A stretch of DNA of 64,000 nt from positions 219,323 to 283,322 of the forward strand of contig MU128949.1 in the NCBI GenBank assembly GCA_014904985.1, read 5' to 3'. Positions 36,220-48,391 of this stretch are shown piece after piece. Positions within the stretch are counted from its first letter, which is position 1. Each line of letters starts with the position of its first letter. The notes under the pieces are model-generated. The model did no database searches, was not told the origin of the DNA, and saw only the letters and a list, made by a program, of their open reading frames with translations. Made by a program: the position numbers and the translations under genes. This stretch comes from Hydnum rufescens UP504. Taxonomy: Eukaryota > Basidiomycota > Agaricomycetes > Cantharellales > Hydnaceae.

Positions 36220-36965
36220 TCCACTGTGAGCAGTGCCAGCATTTGGGAAGCAAATCACCAGATATTGTGGCTCGAAAACCGTACTTGTGAGATGTATCTA
36301 GTACAATCGACGGGATAGGTAATTGAGAAAACCCTCAGCAGCACACGGCTCGGATCAGACTATAGTAGGGTGTTTTACGATTGAAAGACATTGGAGTGGT
36401 GCACCAGACCTATCATCGCAAAGGGAAAAGAGCCTTTTTGTCGTTTCACTCCAGCCCAGGGGAGGATCCCTTCTTAAAAAAATTCCTATGGACCTGGATC
36501 ATAAGACTGCTCTATTCGGTGCATCTCTTGAGTTGACACCTCGGCATCGGACAAACAAGTCACCAAGAATGGAGCACCCTAGTAATAAGACATCCATCCC
36601 TCCAATTTATAGGGATCAGGGCAGCTCCGCCTTGTCTATAATACCTATACACCAAAAGGGTGATCCTGAATATGGAGGATCGGAATACGGCTATCCCTAC
36701 ATCCCACCGCAATCCGACTCTGACCCAGTACACTCGGTTCTTGGACCGCCGTACTCGGTAAACACAGCGCGGGGATCCGGCATATGCGTCCAACGTGATT
36801 TCCCAGGACGCACAAAGCTTGTAGCCAGCGGTCACGTTATGACCAGGTAGCAGAGAAGGCCCTAAGCCAGATGGAGGGGCCGTGGCGGATGTCTGGGAGC
36901 AATGATGGGATGAGAATGCTGATATTTCAAATGCCATACCAAGGATTCATTTTTAGATAGCGAAA
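36220..36965. other. No gene recognised
   Basis: A plus-strand frame of 175 codons (36323-36850) has no domain and lies on the 3' side of the NACHT-WD40 relic. It is not called as a gene. Confidence 0.45.
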
Positions 36966-38870
36966 TCAAAGCGCGACCGGCAGAAAACATGATAGAGATG
37001 ACGGCATACGAGTGGTCTTCTGGTGAGGCAATGGGTCGCCCCGAAGGCACTGTGGGATTCCCACAGTCGTTTGGAATGACCCCTGGAACACGAGGCCAGC
37101 CCCAAACCATCGGCCGAAAATGCAAGAGTTAACGCACCCTAAGTGGCCTTCCAGCAATGCAATTGGCTCGTTCAGAGTGGCATTCCACACTCGGGCAAAA
37201 CAATCGTGGGACCCTGAGACTAGCAACCAGCCATAAGTCGAAAACACAACAGAACTGACCCTTCCAGAATGACCTTGCAGCAATGCGATAGACATGCCTG
37301 GTGCATTGGGCTTCCTTGGATATCCCGTGCATGAGTGAGAATGAAGCGCTCCACATTAGACGGGGTTGTTGCGATGGTCGTCTCGGATTTCGAATCCATC
37401 CATCATGAGAATCATTATCAGACCAATGCACAGTTCAAAGACCGACGGTGAGGAGCACTTACCGCCCAACTGTGTGCCTCCCGAATGCAGCCAGCGGCAG
37501 TGGAGGCTACTACCTATCAGGCCCATTGCCTCCAGCCACCACAAAATAACGCACGCAGAGAATCTCTCCAGCGTATGCACCACTTCGGGATCTCCAGATT
37601 CAATACGGGATAGACGTGATGCCTAGAATTTACACGCATATTGAACCTCCAACGATAAGGCATCGTTCACTTTGTGCTCAAGTCGATCCACTTCACTGGT
37701 CAGAAATGACGGATCTAAGATCCCAGCGCATCCCGTTTGAGAAATACCGTCATCAATTCGAAACATCGAATAGCACGCCCTTCCTGGACCGGAATGGGGA
37801 CAACGACGAAAGCGGGGAAACCGCACCGCCGCGAATCCGTGATGAAGTCAAGGATGGATGGATGATAGATACCGGGTGGCTTGTGAATGTTACAGGGCAG
37901 GATGATGATTGAATGAAGATGATACAATGCGGCGTCGACGGTCTCCGTTTCGTATCGGAGGAATGCTGCCAATGGTTGCAGGGCGAGAGGTTTGCGCAAT
38001 GACACAATGGCACCGACAACGACTTGAAGGCGCTCCGCTACGATTTCAGGGTCAGAGTCGGAGAGAGAATTGTGGTGCATTCCTGTGTACAGAGTGTCCA
38101 GCTATCGGAGGGAATAACTCTGGTTTGCTGGGCGATCCGAGTATCGAGGATAATCTGCGGGTGCCAACGAGGGTCTCGTACACGCTCATCGCCAATGAAG
38201 GGCATCCATGTGGCCGCGTAAATGAACAACTTCCCAGACCGCTCCACCAGGGAGTTTACATCGATTTCCAATCGGCAGTTGGATGGCGAAATTTCCGCCC
38301 TAGTTTGTGTACGCAGAGAAGGATATCCTGGGGAACGACTGAACCATGGAGATCATGAAGGTCTAAAGGACAGTCTTGACATGGCTCGGGCCGTCATCAA
38401 AGATCGAGGAAATATGAGGCTCTGGCCGGCTTACGATCAAGATACAGAGGAACGGTATTTGTGTTGCATGCCAAAACAAGCATCATGGGATTTGTTCTGC
38501 CCCTCTTTCCCGGAATTCGTCTACCGCATCGAGAAAGATAAGAATGGTTTGATGGTTTCAATTAATCATAAGTGTGTCATAGACTAAACCTTTAGGAGAC
38601 CCATCTCTGCAATTCCGGGCTCACGGTCGAGGGCCTTTGCGACAGCAGCCTTGAATGAACGGTCCGTTGAAAGGCCAGAGTCGGAAAGACGCAGCGCGGC
38701 CAGCACAGTCTTTCTGCGCTTCATTGTCCTGGCGATCGCTGATTTTCCAATCCCAGCGAGCCTACTGAACCAGTATACAGCCGGCCTGTCATTATTGATG
38801 CTCTTCAACCATGATATAATGCCTCTAATATGTCCATCCGAGTGCCTTTGAAGTTATAGATCCTGGCGGA
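36966..38870 (-). pseudogene. NACHT-WD40 (NLR-like STAND) gene relic
   Basis: Read on the minus strand, the order is that of fungal NACHT-WD40 proteins. A P-loop (LAGIGKSAIARTM) lies at about 38750. Walker B follows (ILIFLDAVDEFRERGAEQIP), then LIVSRPEPHIS, LVERSGKLFIYAATWMPFIG, and a helical segment (VSLRKPLALQPLAAFLRYET, YHPSILDFITDS, RCFELM). WD40 repeats follow (GHSGRVSSVVF, VSGSHDCFARVWNATLNEPI, LLEGHLGCVNS). The pieces lie in several frames with stops between them, so the gene is broken, and no N-terminal effector domain was recognised. Intact members are thought to act in non-self recognition and cell death. Confidence 0.72.
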
Positions 38871-41065
38871 TAGAGTCATAGCTGGCATAGCGCACACGCG
38901 CGGAAGAGACGTCAGAAGCAATTTAACCAAATAATCGGCTCCATCCGGAAGGGGAGGGTGTCTATCTTAGGAACAAAAAACGAAATAGCTCAGGAGTGTA
39001 CCCACAGAGATGATTGGTGATACGGACATTGATACTTCCGCCATCTCTACCTGTAGCAGCAACACCCTCAACCCCCGCAGCCCAAGGACCACTAACTGAG
39101 AAAATATGACGAAGGATGGCGGTACAGAAATCGAGACAACTCACCAAAGAGGAGTTTCATGCATCACGTGATTGGGCTTGCAGCGGCCTCGGTTAGTTCT
39201 TTGCGGTGCCCTGCGAGGTATTGCTGGATAACGCTCGGCCTCAGGTCGCGTAACCAGTGTCGCGGACGGTCTGGTTACGAGACTAGATCTCAGGCGTCGA
39301 ACCAATGCCAATAGTACGGGCGATGCCGAAGTCAACAGTACCCAACAGTGCACCACTCACACTCTAGCTACTTCGGCGAGAATGTCTCGTGCTGTGTTTT
39401 CGATCTCTTTCACCCGCCCACCATCCCTTTTCACTGGGTAAAACAATGCGTCTTCGAGACAGGGTTGCATAGTCATTGTGGCTTCTCTCCCACTGCGAGT
39501 ACGTGTTGTAACCCGATTCTTCGATCCAGCCTGTTTTGAAGCTAAAGCTTCAGCGCCGCCCGAATTCCAACCCTGGCGTTTGGATTGTGATTATGTAAGA
39601 CGCCAGGTCTGGCAAGAATTCGGCAACACGGTAGACCTACCCTTCAGCTATTTCATCCAGCATTGACGACGAAGGTACGGCCGACAGAGTGGACATTGTA
39701 GCTCGAGCCTATCCCGCGTTATGCTAGCAAAAACTAGCGATGATCTATGGGGCTGGGCTGGATCCTGGCTTCGTCCCAAGGTCCCAAGTCCGTTGGAGTG
39801 ACTCGGCCAAGGCCGTGGAGGTTGAGGTGGTCATTGTGCTGTGTTCTATGCTGACGAGGACGTTATAGATACAGTAGCGAAAGGCGTGGCCAAGTGCATA
39901 AATAGTACGGCACGTCCCCGTGCATTGCTATATACTGCTACCCTTATCAAGGCACTTCCTAAATCGATTGATTGTTGTTGCCGAGGTTTTTTCTGGCCAG
40001 TTGCCTATTGCCCTGTTTTGAAGATAGGTTCAGCTGTAGATCGCAAAAGAACCCTCACAGCTTGGCACCACCTGAACCACGAAAAAAGCGCTGAGACGAG
40101 GTATGCCTCTGACCCATTCAATATGAACTGAACGGAACTTGACCTTAGTCGCAGCTAACCGCGGCTCAAGAACTTTCGAACTCCCAATTTTGAGTCACAG
40201 GAATTTCGTTGTCCCCCCTCTTCGTGGTCGTCTGGCTGAGGTTCCCCACCAACACCATACCTGCCTATGACGTAGTTGAATTTGTATTCAACTATCTACG
40301 ACAAAGATGGCATTGGATCCACGGTGCAAAAGGCGAAAATTTTCTTCAGTAGGTTGTGCATCCCTTGCACACATCGTATGAAAACAAACAGTCGGAATTG
40401 GGTGACTTGTTAGGTCAACGACACAGGTCTCGACTTAACCAATATGAAGGCGGAACACCGCCACTAAATGGAACACTCTGATTGACCAATATTGATTTCT
40501 TGATCATTGCCCCATATCATTACTTGATGGTCTGTAATTACAATCAAAGAAATGTACCCAGTCGGGGTCAGTCCAAAATTATTTTGATAGCTTCGCCCGG
40601 GCACTGACATGAGCAGCTTTTCAAAAGTAAAGAATGGAAATTTCTGAAAGTAGAAGCTTGAAACTGTCATGACTCCCACTGCATAATCGCCTAATGTCTG
40701 AAATCTGTAGAGGCCATGGCACTATGCTCTGCTATTTCAATTCAGAACTAAGAGATATAATACCGGTAAAATTGGGAGAGCTAAAGGCAAACTGCCCATG
40801 CATACTACCCAAGGAAACATTGATGCGGAAGGACACATGATATACTGTATGTCATTTTCTGACGGGCGTTTTCTCACATATCAGGGATGGTCTCCAACAC
40901 TTCGGTCAGCCCCAAGTAACAGGCGCTCGCGCGGTGGTGCCATGGTGGATAGAATCATCCTTACAAACATGTCTTGAAACACAATGGGTGTGACCGGGTT
41001 ATCTTACCGCACTCATACCGAAAGTCTTAGTTTCAGACCAAAGGCATGACCCCTAAAAATGGTGG
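38871..41065. other. No gene recognised
   Basis: Includes the region upstream of the NACHT-WD40 relic. A stretch near 39250-39330 shares GGTCTGRTTACGAGAC with about 31950. No conserved domain in any frame. Confidence 0.45.
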
Positions 41066-43770
41066 CTAGAGTATGAGCGGAGCGTAACAGCTGATCGGGA
41101 ACTGCCGGCTGACCCGCCGCTTCTGGGAGACTCGGAGTCTGCAGCGCAAGTCCCGACAATTGCCGCGACGCCGCATCTCACCCGCCTCACCCGCCCCAGA
41201 TATGGAGTTATGGTTCATACGGATGCATGGTGTTATCGGCGGCCCAGCCGAAACAAGTATCCCTCGGTTTAGTGGATCCTCCCGGTACTTGATTAGTGCC
41301 TCTGGCTGAATTGCGAGACATACTGTATCTGGTGCTGAGGATTCAGATAGAACACAACTGACTGGCTGCCATTGTTTGCTTGTGGAGATTATCAGTTGTG
41401 ATATTCTAGTATATCTGTGATGTTCCGAAGTACTGAAGCTCATAGTGTAGCTCCAGATCCTTACATTCCCCTTATTTCCACAAATGGGTGCTCCCCCGCG
41501 CCCAAATCTTCTCTTCTCTCACACCAACAGATTCACGTGCAATCAGAGTAAAGGGGACAGCGATAGTTCTGATACCTTTCTTGGTGGGGCTGAATTCGGC
41601 CGCTCTCTGCTCGATATTCCAATATTAATGAAGCATACAATTCCACTGGAAAAAAAAAAAAAGAAGACAATGGTGGTAATATGCTACATTAATATTATGC
41701 CATGCGCCCAGCATGGGCTCTGAATGATGTCCAATAAGCACAGTTATGGGCTGAGCTCTCGAGTGAGAATGCAGGTCTGCTTTATGACAAGATTCTGGGA
41801 TTCTTGCAAGCAGAGAATGTTACGACTGGTGAACTCGTAGGATCGTGAGGTGTGAGGCTCGCCCGCCCACCTCCAGTTTGCCCATCCCGCCCGACAGTCA
41901 ACCAGCGCGTCCTATGCACCTGATTTGCTTCACAAACCACACAAACACAGGCCAGGAGCAATGATTCTCGCACAACGCTGAGCGAAACGAATTACTAGCC
42001 AGGATGAGCGTCCTGAAATTCTGAATCTTCAACGACTTGTGGCCTCCGGCGTCCCATGAATGTGATTAAGTAGAATCTTCCAGTCGTTCTTCGACTCTCA
42101 GACTTGCTTCTCAGCACCAAGGACGTCCTCGACTGCAGAATAGAGCACTCTATTCCCCTATGCAGCTGTTTCACTAGTGTTCAAAAATTCCTCCGACGTG
42201 TCTGCATCTACAGCATCCAGCAGGAATCCCTGAATATTCATTGAAGTACTATAAATATTACGCAGATCTAGAAACGGTCCCATACTTGAAAGACCTCGTT
42301 CTCCAACTATAGGTTCGTGCTGGAGACTGCTTCAGAAGCTGTGGCGCAGGCGTTTCCGCCAGTCTCGGGCTGGCAGTGTTGGACACCTTTTGCAGTTGGA
42401 CCAGTGGCCAGCGAAGGGAAAGAAGGTCATCGTGATTCCCTCGAGCAGTCGAAGACGCAAAATAAGCACGTCGGATAAGGGAGATTACGATCGTTCCGCT
42501 CAATATGTCGAAAGGAAATTAGGTTTGTTGGTCTCCCTCTACATGTCTTACCACTTTGAAGAGTGAGCCGTATTCAGTAACGTCTGCGGTACTCGGTTCG
42601 ACGCGGTATTATAACGGGCTTTCATGATCAGGAGAAAATCAAACCTGCCATGATACCGTGTGGCGGCGGCAAAGTGCGAGGCTCAATCGGTGGGCGCCAG
42701 AATCTCTCTATCAACCATTCTCGGACCAATCTTCCAGAAAAGTCATTACCTGTGACCGGGAAAGCCAATCTGAGATTGAGATAGATCGCGTTTTCCATAT
42801 TCGGCAGAGCTGGGCAAGAGCGATACACACGGAGTGCGTCACACTCCCCTATTGCCCTCATCGCCCCATTGGGACGCTGACGATAGAACCGCGGAAAGCT
42901 ATCTCCGGTGTATAGGCCGCGTGTGGATATTGGCAGGCTCCTCGAGGGACTGAGTGTCACGGCGAGCATGATGATACCTTAGGATCGAAAAGGGTGGGGA
43001 GGCGGCTGCCATGGGAACGCAGGAGAACGGTACGAGGATGAGTAGGCCGGGTTCGGAGAGTCCACCTATGGTAAATGTGTTCTAGATTGTTTCTTCCAAG
43101 GCTATGGGTTGCCGCGCGGTGTAATAGAAGTGAATATAGCTGGCATACTAGCAATATTGAGGAGGCCTACTGCGGATGAGGTGGCGTACAGTGACTAGCG
43201 ACGGCCACGTCGTCAGCGGACGCCAAGGCACACAGAGTTGGTTTCGCCAGGAACTAACGCTGCCAGTTTTTGTCAGGACCCAAGCACCAGGTGGACTGGG
43301 TTGACCTCAGAAAGCGGGAGTAAAACCATGCAACGCGGGACCTAATTTGGATTTGATGCGGCCGGAGATCCTCCACAGCAAGGTGGACGCTACGAACGAT
43401 GAGGTCGCTACCCTAGAGCGAAAAGCGAGCGAGCTATTCAGAACACACCATTTTAACGCGGCAAAACGCGCTCCAGGTTGTACATAGAGATGGAGAAGGG
43501 GTCGTCTCCCGCCGCGGCTCACGAAAGATCTCTGACGATCACGACGCAATCTGATGGGTTTCATCAGACCGGGACCATCCCGAGAAGATGGGGGAGCCAG
43601 GTGTGGCTCGGGGGGTTCCCGGCGCGTAATGGTGATTAAACGGCCAAATGCGTACTCAGTCGTAAACAGGACACCACGAACACCTGCATGTCGACGCGCC
43701 AACTTCCGAACGATAGATTCTTGGCCTTCACTACAATAACATCTAGCCGCCGTCTATCTACACCGTCCTG
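41066..43770. other. Long non-coding upstream region of the HMG-box gene
   Basis: Frames of up to about 130 codons exist (41066-41443 -, 42628-42969 -, 43307-43702 -) but none shows a domain or coherent exon structure. The last part must include the HMG-box gene promoter. Confidence 0.45.
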
Positions 43771-45778
43771 ATGGTGGCAACGAAGCCGTTTGACCACTCG
43801 CCACCATCGCCCCCTCTCCACCATGCTCACCCTGTCGGTCCCCCGCCCCAGAAGATTCCCCGCCCACGCAACCCATGGATCATCTACCGTTCCGAACGCC
43901 TCGCCCAGATGAAGGAACAGATGACTCAAGAAGGGAAACTCAAAACTCAGGCCAGCATCTCCAAAGACCTCGCTTACGATTGGGCCCATGAGCCCGCCAC
44001 CGTCAAGGCCGTCTATGCGAAAAAGTCAGAGATCGAGCGGGCCGAACACAAGCTCAAGTACCCGGGGTACAAGTACGATCCGAAATCTAAAAAGGTCAAG
44101 GAGGCCATCCGCATGAAGGAGAAGCTCGCAAACACACAGTTGCGCGAGGCCGCCAGGGAAGCCAAAAAGGCCCTCAAGAGAATGACGGTCAAAACGCCCA
44201 CTGCGTCTTCCTCGTCTGCCACACCTCCTCCATTCCCCGCCACTTCGCCCTGGGTCGATCCACAATCTATCGCCGACGCCATCTCCACCGTGCAGGACTC
44301 CTCTATTCATACCCCCCCCTTTCCAGACGTGTCTCCCTTCGCCGCCCCTGAAGAGTCTTGGTCAAATCACGCTTCTGTATCCCAACACGACAGTCCACCA
44401 AGCCTCTCCGATAAGTCACCATCGGCGCTTCCCACCCAGATCTCTGGTGGCATATCCCGTTTCCGTTCTCCCCCGCCATCCACATTTGATGAAGCGGCAG
44501 CGCGCATGTCAAGTTGGACATATTCAGATAGCCAACAGGCCGACTTCAATGCCAAATTCGATCCCCAGGACTATATTTCCCAGTGGCCGACGCTTGAAGT
44601 CGGGCCGTACGACGAGCTCCTGAACGACGATAGTAGTGGCATCTCCTCAGGGCCGTTCGATTTCAGCCTATCCACCCCATCGAGTGATCCGAGCTCCTCC
44701 CACGGTAGCTCACAATTCTCGACACCCGATCTATCCATTCGAATGCAGATGCCCGTCCCCCAGCATATGCTCAACCCGTCAGCCCTTCCCTCGCACCCAC
44801 CAGCTTCTTCACCCTTCGACTTCTTCCCCACAGATAACGGCACTACTTTTGATTTCATTTCCACTGCCGAACCCTCCACCATCCCCTTTGCCTTTAACCT
44901 CGATATCAATCCGCGTGATATCGATGAGGGCGGGGCGATCCATTTGAACTGGGGGCTCTATCAAGACGATGAGAAAAGCAAGGATCATGCCCAACTGTTC
45001 TATGAACAAATCGCTTCCAATGGTAATGGGGACGACTCATACGAGTCTGATTCAGATCCAGATGCCCAGGGTGGAAATGATGATGGTGGCGGAGCAGAAG
45101 GCAATGACATGCCGACGTATGATACGAGCCAGCAGCTCTTCTCCATGACCGACGCAGATCAAGGGGCACCACACCCCCACCCGGCGTCCTCGTATGGATT
45201 TGACATGCTGGGCTTGGGGTATAGTCAGCCCTCCTCGCCACCCACAACTACTCGGAATTTCACGGGCCCCATTGATCACGACAGTGAGTCGTATCCATCC
45301 GTGTCCTCACTTCACAGGGCTAATCGATCCCGAAGCCTCAGAGTACAGCCAACTACGGAATTATACGGGCCCAATTGACATGGCGCTGCTCGAGCAATTA
45401 CAGCAACAATCTGAACAGGAACGCGATCCGGAAAAGGAACGATCGTTCTCGGGCTCATCAGGGGAGACGCTCCGTCAGCCCTCACCAACAACAGATGACG
45501 TCGATCGCTCAAGTAGCGTCGCGACAGTCCGGCAGCCGTACACGCCACCGAGGGGTGCTGCGAATAACTCACGCCGTGTGGGAGGGACGTTCCATACGAA
45601 TTATTCTTTGCGCGCGACGTCTGGCGGTTCCGCAGCGGCAGCTTTGCCGTCATCACCATCCTCGAGAAGTGGGAGCATTATCGTGCGGCGGGGCGCATTA
45701 GATTTCAGTGGCGTCGATCCGCTGGATAGAGGGCCACATCCTGCTCCAGCAAATGGACTGCGGCACCATGTTTTTTAG
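43771..45778 (+). CDS. HMG-box (MATA_HMG/SOX-like) transcription factor, 657 aa
   Basis: Two exons, 43771-45283 and 45318-45778, join in phase around a 34-nt intron with good GTGAGT and CACAG ends. Residues about 29-105 form one HMG box: IPRPRNPWIIYRSERLAQMK, ISKDLAYDWAHEP, VKAVYAKKSEIERAEHKLKY and PGYKYDPK, the usual order of helices 1-3 and the basic YPGYKYxP tail. It is followed by a long Lys/Arg helix (KVKEAIRMKEKLANTQLREA). The rest is Ser/Pro-rich and probably an activation region. Such factors bind bent AT-rich sites and in basidiomycetes often control mating or development; whether this is a mating regulator is not shown by the sequence. Confidence 0.85.
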
Positions 45779-47160
45779 GTCGTTCTGCCTCATACCTCGC
45801 TATCGATCACGCCTGTCCGTTCCTCTGACTTGTATTCCGCAGCCTGACTTTATTTTATCCTTTTTTCATTGCACATAGTTTGGTTTCCTTTCGATTGCCT
45901 CGCTCGACATATTTTTCTTCCCTGCTCTTCTGCTGATCCTTATGCTCTAGTTTCATTGTATCCCTGGCTTCCTATGCAACCCCTCTTGCTCATCCGTTCT
46001 CCCCACTTCATTTTTCCTGCAGCATCCCGCCGTACCCTTGGTGTACTGGACGTCACCTGGTCGATATCAGCCGTGTTTCTTGGATGGATTGTCACGCCTC
46101 CACCGACCCCGAACCCCTTTCGCAATCTGAAATTGGGCACTGCTTCTCTGCTTATTGTCTTCGGCTCATTCTTTTTGGTTTTGTTTCTAAATTTATGGGT
46201 AGTCACGACGATTCTTTTCCCGCCTTCTCTCTCTCTCACACACCACGAATCTCCAGCATACAAACAGCAGACCATGCATATCAACCCATCCCATCACGAC
46301 AACCCCCGGCAGGCTATCGGGCGCGCTTTCGATCAGATATATAATATTATATGTACAATTTTTTGTCTCAAAACTGCTCTCTCTCCCCCCCCTAATAATA
46401 GATAACTGAACGAATAGTGACCGAGGAGAGAAGTGAAAACAAGGAGGGAATCAGACCACCACGACCCATGTAGGGGGGATGGATGCAATTCGAGTCACCG
46501 GCACCCTCGGGGACGGAGAAACAGAAGGAATCAATTGGCGTATAAACAGGGCTAGGGACAACAAAGGTTGAATGGAGTTCAGGAGGCTCTTTTGTCCTCT
46601 GAGCCAAGGGGCACGCAACCCTGCCGCAATACGCGCGTCTAATGCACCTAAAATAGAAAAAGAAAAAGGATTATGACAGACTCCCAGCCCTGAAAAATAA
46701 AACAATAAAAAAATAAAAAAACCGAAACGAAGAAACAAAGAGACTGAGAAAGGAAGGGGAGGCCACTGCAATTTACCTTTTTCCCATCTTTGGGCCGTGG
46801 AAACTATTGTGGCAATTCAGAAAAATCGACGATTCTACGATTCAATAGTGGGCATGAACTCCTGGGATTTTTAGGGGCCATAGATTAGGTTATGAGATAC
46901 CTACGCGGACGCACTGATCGACCGGGGCCCACGAAGGACGTCCAGTATCCAGGTAGTGCCACGAGGGTGGCCCGATTGGCTGCTTGTGGCTAGCGATGCG
47001 GCCCCCCTCTGTGGCAGTGTGTCTTAGGTCTGTCAGCGTGGTCATGGGAAGACGGAAGTCGATGTCCGCTCATGACGTTCGCGTGCGTCGGGCCATTGAT
47101 ACCGCGAAAGCGCAACTTACGCGATTGATATTAATCTTACTGTAATATTATTGACCCGGC
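45779..47160. other. 3' flank of the HMG-box gene, no gene recognised
   Basis: T-rich and pyrimidine-rich DNA typical of untranslated and intergenic sequence. Confidence 0.45.
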
Positions 47161-48391
47161 GTGCAGGCTCGCCTCAGCGGCATCCACGATCCTGAGATAT
47201 ATGCATTCAGATCAAAATATATCCACATAGGTGAATATAGTGTACACACCGAGGACAATAAAGAACCAGAAAGAAGAGCCGCCCATGAGGAAGTGGCAAG
47301 CTCCCGAAGGAATCGAGGAACGAGTGGAAGGAATTTAGAAGGAGCGGACCTGGAGGTTTACGGCATCAGCCATATTTGGTCGAGCCGCCGAGTTCATCGG
47401 TCCTCCCAAGGGCAGGAGGTCTCCCTAGGCGATGGCGCGCGCTGGTACTACGAGCGGGTCCTTTGCCCATATGAGCTGCCAATGTGCGCGCGGAGAAATT
47501 CCAAGGAATCCAGTAAAAATACGTCATGGGTTGTCCTAGGCGAGAAGTCCTGGACCGCGTCCCAGGCATTCTAGGTGTGCGGCTTGACGACCACGATAAA
47601 AAGGGTGATCAAATCGGACCCAGGTGCGGCTCTACTGAATAGATCCCGCTCATGCGTGAGCCACGGCCTGGTACCACTCACCATCATGACATGATAAGAT
47701 TCTCAAATATTAGTCGACCACCCCCAGATGGGGAACCCTCCCTCTGAGCGATCTTTGGCCGTGGAAAAGGCTGACCACGGGGCAAGCGAATTTCCGCTCC
47801 ATGCGCCCCCCACGAATGCCACTATGGAGTCAAGTGGCGGCGCGAAGCTTATAGGAGTGGCATCGAGACATTCGGGATTAACTAGCCCATAAGAATGGAT
47901 AGTTCATAACGACTTCCTGTATCGTATGAACTCACAATCTTGGGTCTGCTCCGGTAGCGGAGAGGTGGGGGAAGAGAATCCTCTACGTATACAGTATCGG
48001 TAGCGCCAATCCCCAATCAGGTATCGCCGGGTGCGTACTGCGTCGAATATTTTCTCATCGCCGTTTTCCCCATTGATCTAGCCTTATTCCATTAAAGGAG
48101 GCTACAAGGAAAATGATCACGCCGGAGCCGCGGGTTAGTCCGAACGCGGGTGGAGCCGAGAATGCACTGCCATGAAAGCACTGCCATCGTCGGGGAAGTA
48201 TGCCGCGGGACTGCCGGTTTCACAAACACGCCGATATGCACCTCCACGCTGACACGTTGATTCCTCGCTAGCTGTTGGCGTCACTGCTACGCTTAGTTTT
48301 TTTCCCCATGTGCAAATGTGGTCACTTTCGGGGCTAGCTTGAGGAAAGATGCCGACCGGCAACTTCCACCCACTTTCAATTGAGACGAATT
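47161..48391. other. Intergenic, no gene recognised
   Basis: A 137-codon plus frame (47161-47574) and its minus shadow show no domain. The stretch at 47996-48190 holds relics of the dispersed repeat family. Confidence 0.45.
47996..48022 (-). repeat. Dispersed repeat family, copy 6
   Basis: On the minus strand this reads CTGATTGGGGATTGGCGC then TACCGATAC, like the 11826 copy. Nearby GCACTGCCATGAAAGCACTG (about 48163) resembles 11190-11210. Confidence 0.55.

Noticed and set aside
36323..36850. 175-codon plus frame as a gene
   Set aside because: No domain, no homologous copy, and it lies against the 3' side of a decayed gene.
43307..43989. Minus-strand frames upstream of and overlapping the HMG-box gene start
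   Set aside because: They overlap the HMG coding region or its promoter and show no domain.
47161..47574. 137-codon plus frame
   Set aside because: No ATG at the start of the open stretch, no domain, and no exon structure around it.
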